In this document: in pieces, positions 25,366 through 34,011 of the stretch
How positions within the stretch are numbered: position 1 is the stretch's first letter
How the letters are laid out: each line of letters begins with the position of its first letter
Virus record (IMG/VR): IMGVR_UViG_3300005290_000006
Span: 76,360-127,348 of that record
Length of the DNA stretch: 50,989 bases
Reading direction: 5' to 3' (one strand)
From: a virus
The notes under the pieces: model-generated
The model's input: only the letters and a program-made list of their open reading frames with translations
What the model was told of the DNA's origin: nothing
The model's database searches: none
Program-made: the position numbers and the translations under genes

Positions 25366-26613
25366 ATGAGCATTCTGTCTCGCTGGAACGGCTTCGAAGA
25401 GCTGGAATTGAACGGCGGCACCCTGCCGGTCGAAGTAACCGCAGCTGCTGAAGATGCAGCCCGCGCCGAAGTGGCCGAAGTCCAGGTTGAACTGGAACAA
25501 CAAGGCCAGGAAATCGAAGAACTGCGCGCCGAAGTGGCCAACCAGGACGAAGCCCTGGAAGAAGTTCAAGAGCTGGTATCGGGCATGGAATCCATGCTGG
25601 GTTCGGGTTCTTTCCACTCGCAGTCTTTCGCCTCGCTGTACAACCGTGCTGCCAAGCTGAACACCGTCCTGGGCGGCGCTTCCGTTGACCGTTGCGGTAC
25701 CGAATCGATGACCGACGCTGCCACCGCGCTGGTCATGGCTCGCACCGGCATGGAATCCTTCATGGAAACCGTGAAGGGCTACGCGAAGAAAGCGATCGAA
25801 GTGATCAAGCACATCTTCAACACCATCATCAACTTCTTCGTGGGCCTGGTTAACGCCGCCGAGAAGCTGGACCGTCGCGCTACCCAGATCGGCGAGCGTC
25901 TCGAGAAAACCGAGAAGCTGAAAGAAAAGGTCAAGCTGGGCGGCTGGAACGTGCTCTTCGACTACGAGAAGCATGGCCTGGCTGAAGGCACTGAAGGCTG
26001 GGGCACTACCCTGGGCGCTCTGCGTGGTTTCGCTGACGTTGCCAGCGACGTGAACAAGGTGTCGGTTGCTTCGTTCAACTCGGCCTACGGCAGCCTGGTT
26101 TCGGCCATCAAAGGCGACGCCAAGAAAGACGTCGGCGCCGCCGAGAAGTCGGAAGGCGACAAGAAAGTCCTGATCGGCATGAGCGCTGGTATCCGCGTCC
26201 ACGCCGAGATGAAAGACGGCAGCGCGAAAGACCTGGCTGAAGCAGCTGAAATGGCTCGTTCCGTCAAGCTGTTCTTCGGCACCGGCGACGCCAAGAAGCT
26301 GACCAGCGGTGAATCCGCTCCGAAAGCTGACAAGGCCAAACTGAAATCGGCTCTGGCCGAAGTCAAGGCAATCGCCAGCCAGCTGCGTTCCGACAAAGTT
26401 TCGGCGGCCTTCTCGAAGTCCGTTCGCGACAAAGTCATCGGCACCTTGAACGTCGTGAAAGCGGACGACAAGGAAAAAGAGAAAGAAGTGAACGCTCAGG
26501 TTGCACTGGTTCGCGCCGTGTACTCCAGCGCCTCTTCGGCCACTCAAGCCGTCAACAAGCAACTGGTTCGCTGCGCGAACTGGACTTGCGACGCGGTCGC
26601 TGCACACATCTAA
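25366..26613 (+). CDS. Very highly expressed inner-body-like head protein
   Basis: A 415-residue protein. Residues 27-75 form a long acidic coiled coil (VEVTAAAEDAARAEVAEVQV and onward). Candidate cleavage sites are GTE|SM at 111-115 and GME|SF at 128-132, the latter followed by an amphipathic segment KGYAKKAIEVIKHIFNTIIN and more hydrophobic residues to about 160. The C-terminal two thirds are alanine/lysine-rich helices. Codon use is the most biased in the window besides the capsid gene, which predicts a major virion component. AAGGGAAA precedes the ATG. It has its own 5' palindrome and a hairpin after the stop, so it may form a single-gene transcript. Confidence 0.7.
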   Translation: MSILSRWNGFEELELNGGTLPVEVTAAAEDAARAEVAEVQVELEQQGQEIEELRAEVANQDEALEEVQELVSGMESMLGSGSFHSQSFASLYNRAAKLNTVLGGASVDRCGTESMTDAATALVMARTGMESFMETVKGYAKKAIEVIKHIFNTIINFFVGLVNAAEKLDRRATQIGERLEKTEKLKEKVKLGGWNVLFDYEKHGLAEGTEGWGTTLGALRGFADVASDVNKVSVASFNSAYGSLVSAIKGDAKKDVGAAEKSEGDKKVLIGMSAGIRVHAEMKDGSAKDLAEAAEMARSVKLFFGTGDAKKLTSGESAPKADKAKLKSALAEVKAIASQLRSDKVSAAFSKSVRDKVIGTLNVVKADDKEKEKEVNAQVALVRAVYSSASSATQAVNKQLVRCANWTCDAVAAHI

Positions 26614-26645
26614 CCCTCACCGGTTAAGTTGCTGATGTAGAGAAA

Positions 26646-26678
26646 CTAAACGCCCTGGGTTCTGCCCTGGGCGTTTAG
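26646..26678 (+). terminator. Hairpin after the abundant inner-body-like gene
   Basis: A 10-base perfect stem, CTAAACGCCC (26646-26655) and GGGCGTTTAG (26669-26678), extended by GGG/CCC inside, five-base loop. The tail is CCTCTATGCC with no U tract. The remaining gap to 26752 holds an AT-rich stretch (CATTTTCATTTTTA) that may contain a promoter. Confidence 0.75.
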
Positions 26679-26751
26679 CCTCTATGCCGCATTTTCATTT
26701 TTAGGGGATGCTATAGGCACGTTCTATTATCCACCGACAAGGGGTTTCCTT

Positions 26752-27774
26752 ATGTCCATTTCTGATAGTCCCCGTTTTATCAATACCCCCACGTTGTTGG
26801 AGGAGTACAACGAGGACCAAAAAGGTTACGACCAAGCGATTGATGGGGATACCATTATCGAGCTGAGTCATGAGTACAAGGCTGTGGCAGGTAACGAAGA
26901 GTTCTACAAAGTCCTTCTGACCAACATGACTTCCCGTCAAGGTGAAGTAGCGGGTAACGAAGGTTTCATGGAAACCATGAAGAAGGGTGCGACTTCTGTT
27001 ATCCAGGCAGTCAAGGATTTCTTCAAGTGGCTCTTCTCCTTCTTTACTGGGAAGAAAGAGATCGCTGAACGCAAGGTGATGACCCTTACCTTGGAGATCG
27101 AAAAGAATGGCGTGATCACTGACCCCATTCCTTACCCGGCCTCCTACACCAACGTTTACCCGAAGACCGGTATTACGGCTAACAACCTGGCGTGGCTCAT
27201 GCCGGCGCTGGCGGACATCGAAGCAGCCATGAAGCGTGTTGAGAAATACGTGGGTGTGGTTGAGAAGACTTGTAACGTCTTGGTGGCTGACATCACCATG
27301 ACCGGTGTAGACGAAGGGAAACTCAAATCGTCTATCGTCGCTTTTATCAAGGAAAGTCAAGAAGCCCTCGGTGTTAAAGAGCTGAACAAGCCAACTGAGT
27401 TCTTCGGTCTGAATGACTTCCAGATGGATGGCAGCGGTAAGATCAAAGAACTCCCGGATCCACCGAACACCACCAAGGATCCAAAGTTCCGCACCGACCA
27501 AACCCAGGTCCTCACCATCCTGAAGAAACAACAGGAACTGGTGAAAGCAGCGGACACCATGGTGGGTAATACGACCAAGCTGGAAAAGGTGTTCATCAAG
27601 GGCCTCAACAGCTCGCTGCAAGGCACCAAAGAAAAACCACAGGTCAAAGCCGCTGAAGATCTTCAAGAGATCGTCCGTCACGTCATGGCGAACCTGAAGA
27701 TCATGGAGATGGCTGTGTTCCGCGCTATCTTCGCCACCACCGACCTCCTCTCCGCCACTGTCAAGAAAGGTTGA
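26752..27774 (+). CDS. Inner-body-like head protein with two AGNE motifs
   Basis: A 340-residue protein after AAGGGG. The propeptide-like first 70 residues contain AGNE|EF at 46-51 and AGNE|GF at 67-72, suggesting two cleavage steps. After the second comes an amphipathic segment (MKKGATSVIQAVKDFFKWLF) with FFTGKK, then a mixed body with a proline-rich loop KELPDPPNTTKDPK. Clear relative in plan of the 9276 and 14163 products. It heads a tight set with 27779, 28278 and 29683. Predicted processed internal head protein. Confidence 0.65.
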   Translation: MSISDSPRFINTPTLLEEYNEDQKGYDQAIDGDTIIELSHEYKAVAGNEEFYKVLLTNMTSRQGEVAGNEGFMETMKKGATSVIQAVKDFFKWLFSFFTGKKEIAERKVMTLTLEIEKNGVITDPIPYPASYTNVYPKTGITANNLAWLMPALADIEAAMKRVEKYVGVVEKTCNVLVADITMTGVDEGKLKSSIVAFIKESQEALGVKELNKPTEFFGLNDFQMDGSGKIKELPDPPNTTKDPKFRTDQTQVLTILKKQQELVKAADTMVGNTTKLEKVFIKGLNSSLQGTKEKPQVKAAEDLQEIVRHVMANLKIMEMAVFRAIFATTDLLSATVKKG

Positions 27775-27778
27775 CCCC

Positions 27779-28267
27779 ATGCGTCTCAATCTGTTGAACC
27801 AAACTGTTATTGTGGCGGCTGCGGTTGCCAAGGCTGGATTGGTGGGCATGAACCCCCGCTTCGGCGCCACCACCGCTGTAAACGACCGTGCGTTTAAGTA
27901 CGCGGTAACGGGTGACGTGTCCAACGCTGTCATGATTGAACGGGTGAGTCTGAACGAACTGTTCGACAAGATCCCGCAAGACATCACCGGTTTTACTTTC
28001 GACACCCCTGTTCTTCTGGTTGCCGACGTGCATGAAAAGCTGGGTGTGGATTTCGCTGTACAGGAATCCCCGGTGGACATGCTGGCGTTTGAAGAGATCG
28101 GTCCTGAGGACGCGCTGGGCGAACTCTTCCTTAAATGGAAGCGCGTGGTGGGGCTGAGCGACTTGAAACGCTCTGAAGTGGACCTCAGCACGTTTGAGGA
28201 CTACATGTACATCGATGCCCGTAACGCTGTGCTGTTTAAAGGCACCGTGCAAGTCAAAATCAAATAA
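27779..28267 (+). CDS. Hypothetical protein
   Basis: A 162-residue protein starting four bases after the previous stop. The start is hydrophobic (LLNQTVIVAAAVAKAGLVGM) and could be a signal-anchor or buried helix; no lipobox is seen. The rest is mixed, with an acidic stretch MLAFEEIGPEDALGELF and a beta-rich end (NAVLFKGTVQVKIK). Ten bases separate it from the next gene. No known family; probably a virion or assembly factor by context. Confidence 0.6.
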   Translation: MRLNLLNQTVIVAAAVAKAGLVGMNPRFGATTAVNDRAFKYAVTGDVSNAVMIERVSLNELFDKIPQDITGFTFDTPVLLVADVHEKLGVDFAVQESPVDMLAFEEIGPEDALGELFLKWKRVVGLSDLKRSEVDLSTFEDYMYIDARNAVLFKGTVQVKIK

Positions 28268-28277
28268 GGGGTCCGAC

Positions 28278-29690
28278 ATGGGTCTTTTCATTCAGTTGCA
28301 CCTCTTGGGGTTGATGATCATCACCAAGGTATTGGAAATCGACAAGAGCGCTCACCCGGTCTTGGCCAAGGTATTGGAGTCGCTGGGGATCTACGACGAC
28401 ACCCGGCCCATGACGGCGGATGAAGTCAAGAACTGCTTCTACATGGTGCTCTCCGCGCTGGGGAAGAAGTTCACGTACTACGACGCCAATGAGCTGAAAG
28501 TCAATTGGATGCTCAACGACTACCTTCTGAATCTCTACTACGACATGCGTAATGGGATCTATGAACGACCCAAGACGATCGCCATGACTATCTGCGGGTG
28601 TGGCAATCGCGGCGGTACCATGGATCAGACGTCAGGCGTCATGAAGTTTGTGGAAGAAGTCCAGTTCGTGTTCGAGAAGTTGGAGAAGTTCCACGCTGGC
28701 GAAGATGACTTTGGTACCGAGATCCTGAACAGTTATGTCCGTAAGCTGGAATACATCGAGAAAGTGCTCGAGCTTACTGACGTGTTCGTTGCCGGTCGCT
28801 TGGGTGCCATGGCGGGTACGCCTGAGTATTCCGAGGCGCAGCTGGCAGACATCGGTGAGATCCCGGATCCTGACTTCGATATCGATGGTCTGGCATGCAG
28901 CGGTAGCACTGGCTGCCTGTGCGGGTGCACCATGGATCACCCTCTGAAGGTTATTCAGGGTATGGAGGACTTCCTCAATGGGGTTGAATCCTCTGACCGC
29001 GACTACTTCGTTGGGGTGGCTGGGGCGAACAACATTCGTCTGGAAGGCTACACCGGTAACGAGGGTCCTGTCTTCGATGCCATCAAGGATGTGGGCGAGA
29101 AAGCCTGGAATGCACTCTCGGCTTCGTTGAAAGCGATTAAGGAGATGTTCTCCTCCAGTGACTCCTCTGCAAAAGTGGAGGCTGCTGAAGAAGCCGCTGA
29201 CAACAACAAGAAAGCCCTGGCCGCGATGAAAGACACTGCGGCTGTCATCAACGACAAAGCACGTCAAGGCATCCAGACCCTGGCAGACACCATTGACCCG
29301 ACCGGGAAGATCAAGAACCTGGTGAGTCAACTGCGTACGCCTAAGGACGCCCCTAAGGTGATCGACGCGTTGATGGGACTCATGGCCAAGGAAGCAACCA
29401 ACAACGGCTCTGTGGGCAAGCAGCTGGATACGGCGGCTACCTCCATCTCTGATCTGAAGTCGGCTACGGCTGCTGCGTCGGGTGATGAGTCGAACAAGGA
29501 CGTGGTTGCTGCCAAGAAGTCCAAGGTCAATGACAAGGTCAAGGCCAGTAAGGAAGCCATCAAGGACGTCAAGTTCGAACTGGCTGCTCACAGCAAGCTG
29601 ATGGACGGTATCAAGAAAGCCATTACCGGGATCAGCCCAAAGATTTTCATTGTCGACAAATCTAAGGACGAGGGGAACAAAGATGAATAA
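28278..29690 (+). CDS. Two-part inner-body-like protein with a cysteine-rich N-terminal half
   Basis: Start at ATG 28278; the frame from 28194 is a shadow of the preceding gene. The 470-residue product has two different halves. Residues 1-255 have a hydrophobic start (LHLLGLMIITKVL) and six clustered cysteines: C106-x-C108 and C207, C213, C215, C217, which could bind metal. Then G260-N-E262|GP is followed by an amphipathic segment (AIKDVGEKAWNALSASLKAI) and a lysine/alanine-rich helical tail, as in the inner-body-like proteins. If cleaved after Glu262, more than half would be removed as propeptide. GME and GVE at 228-237 are other possible sites. It overlaps the next gene by 8 bases. Confidence 0.6.
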   Translation: MGLFIQLHLLGLMIITKVLEIDKSAHPVLAKVLESLGIYDDTRPMTADEVKNCFYMVLSALGKKFTYYDANELKVNWMLNDYLLNLYYDMRNGIYERPKTIAMTICGCGNRGGTMDQTSGVMKFVEEVQFVFEKLEKFHAGEDDFGTEILNSYVRKLEYIEKVLELTDVFVAGRLGAMAGTPEYSEAQLADIGEIPDPDFDIDGLACSGSTGCLCGCTMDHPLKVIQGMEDFLNGVESSDRDYFVGVAGANNIRLEGYTGNEGPVFDAIKDVGEKAWNALSASLKAIKEMFSSSDSSAKVEAAEEAADNNKKALAAMKDTAAVINDKARQGIQTLADTIDPTGKIKNLVSQLRTPKDAPKVIDALMGLMAKEATNNGSVGKQLDTAATSISDLKSATAAASGDESNKDVVAAKKSKVNDKVKASKEAIKDVKFELAAHSKLMDGIKKAITGISPKIFIVDKSKDEGNKDE

Positions 29691-30411
29691 TGTACATCCC
29701 CGTATCCTGGGGTCGATTCTGGCTCGCTTGCAGGAAGGGTCAGTTATCAAGTCTGCCAAGTCGGTCTCTGCCGATAACTCCGTGTTCGAAGTAGAGCAGG
29801 GCGGAGCTACTCGTGAGCTGACTGTACCGAAGGTGGACGTTTCTACCTACCTGGCGGGTCAGACCATCGAGATCGTGGCCAAGGCTGGTGATCGCTGGGA
29901 AACCATCATGGAACGCGTGTCGGCCAAATACCGGCTGTTCCTGGTGCCGGGTGTTGACTACACGACGGACACCGCCAAGGTTGAGTTCAGTGAAGCGGAC
30001 TCCGCTGTGAAGATGTACGAGGTGTTGCCAGACAGCATCAGCCTGAAAGGCAGCATCACGGTCAAAGCCATCTGTGGTACACAGCGTGCGCGTCCTGCGA
30101 TTGCCGTATGCTGTGCGTTGGATGAACAGAAGACTCAACTGGCTTTGGTTAGCAAGGTCTTCCCTGCCCATGAAGTGATCCTCATTGGTCCAGGTGGTCT
30201 CCCTGCTGGTTTCTGCGACGGTTTAATCGAACACCTGACAGACTTGGGCATTGAATTCATTCCGAGTGCTCAAGACCTGGCAGGGGCTGAAGTGATCGAT
30301 CTGATCAACGACGGGGTGTCTGATCTCGCTATCGTGAAGACGGCCAGCGAGCAGATGTGGTTCGTACGCTATCGACTCCTGTCCGCCAGTGGTGAAGACT
30401 CAGCCGGTTAA
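29683..30411 (+). CDS. Hypothetical protein
   Basis: Start at ATG 29683 in the overlap with the previous gene, with GAGGGG about ten bases upstream; the longer frame from 29650 is antisense-free but lacks a site. The product has 242 residues. The N-terminal half is beta-rich (VSTYLAGQTIEIVAKAGDRW) and the C-terminal half has an alternating alpha/beta look (AHEVILIGPGGLPAGFCDGL ... HLTDLGIEF), which could be a small Rossmann-like fold, but no catalytic motif is clear. A hairpin follows immediately. Function unknown. Confidence 0.6.
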   Translation: MNNVHPRILGSILARLQEGSVIKSAKSVSADNSVFEVEQGGATRELTVPKVDVSTYLAGQTIEIVAKAGDRWETIMERVSAKYRLFLVPGVDYTTDTAKVEFSEADSAVKMYEVLPDSISLKGSITVKAICGTQRARPAIAVCCALDEQKTQLALVSKVFPAHEVILIGPGGLPAGFCDGLIEHLTDLGIEFIPSAQDLAGAEVIDLINDGVSDLAIVKTASEQMWFVRYRLLSASGEDSAG

Positions 30412-30422
30412 CAGGCATAACA

Positions 30423-30450
30423 CCAGTATGGAGGTTGCCCTCCATACTGG
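30423..30450 (+). terminator. Perfect hairpin between 29683 and 30480 genes
   Basis: A 12-base perfect stem, CCAGTATGGAGG (30423-30434) and CCTCCATACTGG (30439-30450), with the loop TTGC. The stem carries a GGAGG; the tail ATTCGTTCATTCG lacks a U tract. It lies 30 bases before the next start. Confidence 0.7.
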
Positions 30451-30479
30451 ATTCGTTCATTCGTAAACGGGAATTCGAC

Positions 30480-32003
30480 ATGCTCGAAACTTTCATTGAG
30501 TCGGAGGAAGATTACAATGCTTTCTTCAGACCAGCTATCCACGATTCCATCCGTCAAGTTCTCAAGTTCTACGGATTGAACAGCGGTAACCAAATCTATT
30601 TCAACGGTGAGAACGAGATCACGCCTTTGGTGGGTAGTCTCGCCACTGACGACGTCCGTTCTACTCGTTACACGGACGGTGTGTTCCGGAACAAGATCTT
30701 CGTCACCGCTGAGGTTGAGCAACACGAGTTCAACTCCGGCAACAGTAACCAGCGCCGCATGGAGACTGAACTCCCGACGTGGTCTGATGGTGGCGAGCTT
30801 CCGCTAATTCTCACACCTTCTTTCGAAGGACGTCGTATTACGGTAGGGGTAACTGCTTACTTTAATAGCCGGACCCTGGCCAAACAGTTCGTCAACAAGA
30901 TCAACCGCCTGCAAGCCAACCAAATGGTCGAGATGAACTTCTCCGCCACGGTACACTTGTTGATCAACCCACAGATCATCGAGTTCTTCAAGAAGGTGCA
31001 CGCGCTGCTGGTTCAGTGGAACCCTGCCACTCCTGAACTGCCGGATTGGTTTGATGCAGGCTGCCGAGCACCTATCACCACCATCGCCAACCGTATCGGC
31101 AACTTCGCCCGCATGGTTCAGCCGATGAAGTTGGACAACATCGGTATCCGCTTTAATGATCCGGAAACCAAGTTGGCACGTAAGGCTGAAGTGTTCGGTA
31201 AGTACGAAGTCACACTCAGTTACAACTTCTTCTTCCAAGAGTTCATTGGGTGGGAGTTGCAGTACCCGCTGATGGTTTACCAAAGCCAGATCCCGGAGGA
31301 GTTTATCCCTGCTCCCCAGGAACAGCACACCAAGCAGTTCAACAAACGAGTGGCTCCAGAGGTGGCCTTCGCTGCGTCGTTCGCTTTCCCTGACCGGTCG
31401 ATCCAAGTTCCTTATTACGTCAAGCTGCCTGAGCATGACCCGTGGAAGTGGAAGTTCCAGGATTGGATCCAGCCAGTTCTTCAAGCGCGCTGCACAGTTG
31501 AGGATGTCCCGACTCCACAGATCGGTGGCAACATCTTTGACCTCCCAGGTTACGTGTGGAATGAAAAGGTCAAGGCTTACATGCTGCGTCGTCGTGAGTG
31601 GGCGTTCAGTCATACCCACACGCCGTTCTTGGTACAAGTCTACAGTGGCGATCGTAAAGTTCACGCACCTCAGCTGTCTATGGACGAGACTGGGCTTATA
31701 ACGCTCTCCAGGCCCCCTGAGATGAAGAACACGTATCGAATCGTTGTAACCCTCGACTGGGCGATCCGCGACTACTCTGACGCGTTCTGGGATGATATAC
31801 GGAATAACCGGGATGACTGGCCGGTGGTGGAATCGATCTTCCCGTTCTACGACTGGGATCAGTACCCAGACGGCTGGATTCATCACCTGGACGAAATCCG
31901 GGCGGACATCGCTAAAGGCTGGGGTCGCATTGGTCACCGCATTAACAACTACATGATGAACTTGGACCTTGTGGCCTTTAACCTCCTTGAGGAGAAGAAA
32001 TAA
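30480..32003 (+). CDS. Virion structural protein, function unknown
   Basis: Start chosen at ATG 30480; the frame is open from a TTG at 30435, but that lies in the hairpin. The product has 507 residues, rich in aromatic residues and proline, mostly beta. Patches such as FFFQEFIGWELQYPLMVYQS and EHDPWKWKFQDWIQP are typical of tail or baseplate proteins. The stop shares its last base with the next start (TAATG). First of four coupled genes (30480-35352) that probably build one substructure. No family recognised. Confidence 0.65.
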   Translation: MLETFIESEEDYNAFFRPAIHDSIRQVLKFYGLNSGNQIYFNGENEITPLVGSLATDDVRSTRYTDGVFRNKIFVTAEVEQHEFNSGNSNQRRMETELPTWSDGGELPLILTPSFEGRRITVGVTAYFNSRTLAKQFVNKINRLQANQMVEMNFSATVHLLINPQIIEFFKKVHALLVQWNPATPELPDWFDAGCRAPITTIANRIGNFARMVQPMKLDNIGIRFNDPETKLARKAEVFGKYEVTLSYNFFFQEFIGWELQYPLMVYQSQIPEEFIPAPQEQHTKQFNKRVAPEVAFAASFAFPDRSIQVPYYVKLPEHDPWKWKFQDWIQPVLQARCTVEDVPTPQIGGNIFDLPGYVWNEKVKAYMLRRREWAFSHTHTPFLVQVYSGDRKVHAPQLSMDETGLITLSRPPEMKNTYRIVVTLDWAIRDYSDAFWDDIRNNRDDWPVVESIFPFYDWDQYPDGWIHHLDEIRADIAKGWGRIGHRINNYMMNLDLVAFNLLEEKK

Positions 32004-33292
32004 TGTCATTCGCCATCACACCACTGGGGAAGGAAGTTGAACCTACCCCAGAAGTGCCCAAGATTTACAGCGACACGTACAAACACTCCATCGTGGACTC
32101 TTCCTTTCAGCCTGAGCGCAGCATGCTCAGTATGGTGGACGGTGCACCCCGTATGGGTGAGTACTACCGTTGCTTCCTGAACGCGGGTGAGGAATCCACT
32201 CCCTTCGCACCAGGCAACACCGGCACCTACCAAAGCTACGAACGCATCCACAAGTGCATCATCAAGCAAGAAGGGGACGGAGCGTTTAACTTCAACCCTG
32301 AGAACGCTGAAAGCACCAAGATCTTCAACGGTTGGGCGATCAATCAGCTGGCGCCTATCCGCAACGACGTAGTGATCTTCGACATTGGTGATGGTAACGC
32401 CGGCCTCTTTGCGGTCACCGAACAACCTGAGCCTCGGAACATCACGGCTAATAAGGTCTGGTACATCACGTACCAATTCCTGTGCATCGTCACGGAAGAG
32501 ATCTACCAGCTGTTGAATGCCCGGGTTGTTGAAGAATTTGTCTACGACAAAGACGCCGCGTTGCACTCCAGCGCCGACATCATCAGCACGGGTGACTACC
32601 AGCTCGGTCAGGACCTGTTCCGCTGGAAAGGCACCATCGCCAACTATCTGATGCGAGAGTTCTACTGGAACCCAGAGAAGACTATCGTCTACGACACTGC
32701 TGGCGATGAGAAAGTGTACGACCAGTACTTGGTGAGTTTCATCAAGGCAGTACTCCCGGCCGAACTCCAGACCACGTACCCGTTCATCAACGAGTTCTCG
32801 GTGCAGTACGGTGGTTTGGATCGGGGTTACCACGGCACGATCAACATCTGGGAAGTGCTGCTACGCGGTGACTTCAACCTGCTGAGGATCTGTGACAACA
32901 AAGCCGCCATGATCCAGACCACGCGTCTGGCCAACACCCGGTTGTACGGCAACCTGCGTTCCAGCAAGATCAAGTGGTTCATCGCCACCGACCCAGAGAA
33001 CTACAAGCTGTATAAGCAGTACTTCAACATGGACGGGTATCCAATCCAGTTGCCGTCTACGGAAAGTACGTTCTCGGGTTACGTGTTCTCGGAAGCCTTC
33101 TTCAATGGCACCACCGAAGACCCATTCGAATTACTGGTCTTCTCGATCTTGCGCGACAAGGTTGTAGACAAGAAGAAACTCCTGGCTTACTGCGAGGGGT
33201 ACTTCGACCTCGAGAAGAATAAACAACTTTACCACGGCGCGATTCTGATGCTCCTACTGGAGGTCAGCCGTAAGCTAGGAAATCCTCTATGA
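32003..33292 (+). CDS. Virion structural protein, function unknown
   Basis: A 429-residue protein beginning on the last base of the previous stop. Composition is rich in Tyr, Phe, Asn and Gly, with many short strands (VWYITYQFLCIVTEEIYQLL; WKGTIANYLMREFYWNP). No membrane segment or catalytic motif. It ends in a helix (HGAILMLLLEVSRKLGN) and overlaps the following gene as ATGA. Its composition recalls the 357-residue protein at 19401-20474, but I cannot show homology. Probable tail/baseplate component. Confidence 0.65.
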   Translation: MSFAITPLGKEVEPTPEVPKIYSDTYKHSIVDSSFQPERSMLSMVDGAPRMGEYYRCFLNAGEESTPFAPGNTGTYQSYERIHKCIIKQEGDGAFNFNPENAESTKIFNGWAINQLAPIRNDVVIFDIGDGNAGLFAVTEQPEPRNITANKVWYITYQFLCIVTEEIYQLLNARVVEEFVYDKDAALHSSADIISTGDYQLGQDLFRWKGTIANYLMREFYWNPEKTIVYDTAGDEKVYDQYLVSFIKAVLPAELQTTYPFINEFSVQYGGLDRGYHGTINIWEVLLRGDFNLLRICDNKAAMIQTTRLANTRLYGNLRSSKIKWFIATDPENYKLYKQYFNMDGYPIQLPSTESTFSGYVFSEAFFNGTTEDPFELLVFSILRDKVVDKKKLLAYCEGYFDLEKNKQLYHGAILMLLLEVSRKLGNPL

Positions 33293-34008
33293 GCATGTCC
33301 CATTCGCGTTACAACCAAATTCGTGAGCGAATCTTCTTCCTGTTCAACATCATCAACAACCGTGCGTTCCCGGTGTTCATTGCTCCCAAAAGCTTAATGA
33401 GCATCGAGGAGCTGCGCGGTCGTTACGAGGTCAAGCAGGAAGGGTACGCGAACGACGGCGGGTATTACGACAACCCCCAATCTCGGAATATGACCTGTCC
33501 ACAACTCATCGATATTCTCCCTAACCTGACAACACCGGATGAACTGGGTTTTGGGAATGCCAACGTAACAGTTGTGCAGATGTACGAGTCGCTTCAGGAA
33601 TACATCGGGTTGTGGTGCGAGATTGCTAACAACGCACCTGAGTTCAAGACGCCACCGATGAAAGAGTTGCGTTGGCTGGAAACCTTAGCCTGGACACTGT
33701 TCCCGACGTACAAGCGCGTGAAGCACTTCGTGATTGACTACGACATCGAGAAACAGTTGGCAAGTGATCGGGCGTTGAACAAGATGGGACTCATGGGGCT
33801 GTCCATGCTGTTCGACTATTCCAAGAAGAAAGGTGATATCAGTTTCATCTCTCACTTGGATGGTCTGTCGGGGAACAGTGACGACATCATCTCGGCTGAG
33901 AACTTCATGTCGGATCGTCCAATGGTTTCGAACATTGCCGTGCAGGACAGTCTGTCACAGCTCGAGTCCAACGACACAACCGCGAGCGAATGGCTCTTCA
34001 GGGGGTAA
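33289..34008 (+). CDS. Virion structural-region protein, function unknown
   Basis: A 239-residue protein coupled to the previous gene by ATGA and three bases from the next. Mainly helical with aromatic clusters (RIFFLFNIINNRAFPVFIAP; WLETLAWTLFPTYKRVKHF). The C-terminal 60 residues are polar and probably flexible. Small size between larger structural genes suggests a connector or assembly factor; this is inference only. Confidence 0.6.
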   Translation: MSMSHSRYNQIRERIFFLFNIINNRAFPVFIAPKSLMSIEELRGRYEVKQEGYANDGGYYDNPQSRNMTCPQLIDILPNLTTPDELGFGNANVTVVQMYESLQEYIGLWCEIANNAPEFKTPPMKELRWLETLAWTLFPTYKRVKHFVIDYDIEKQLASDRALNKMGLMGLSMLFDYSKKKGDISFISHLDGLSGNSDDIISAENFMSDRPMVSNIAVQDSLSQLESNDTTASEWLFRG

Positions 34009-34011
34009 GAC

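Noticed and set aside
30435-30479. TTG start at 30435 for the 30480 gene
   Set aside because: The codon lies in the loop of a perfect hairpin; ATG 30480 is better placed.
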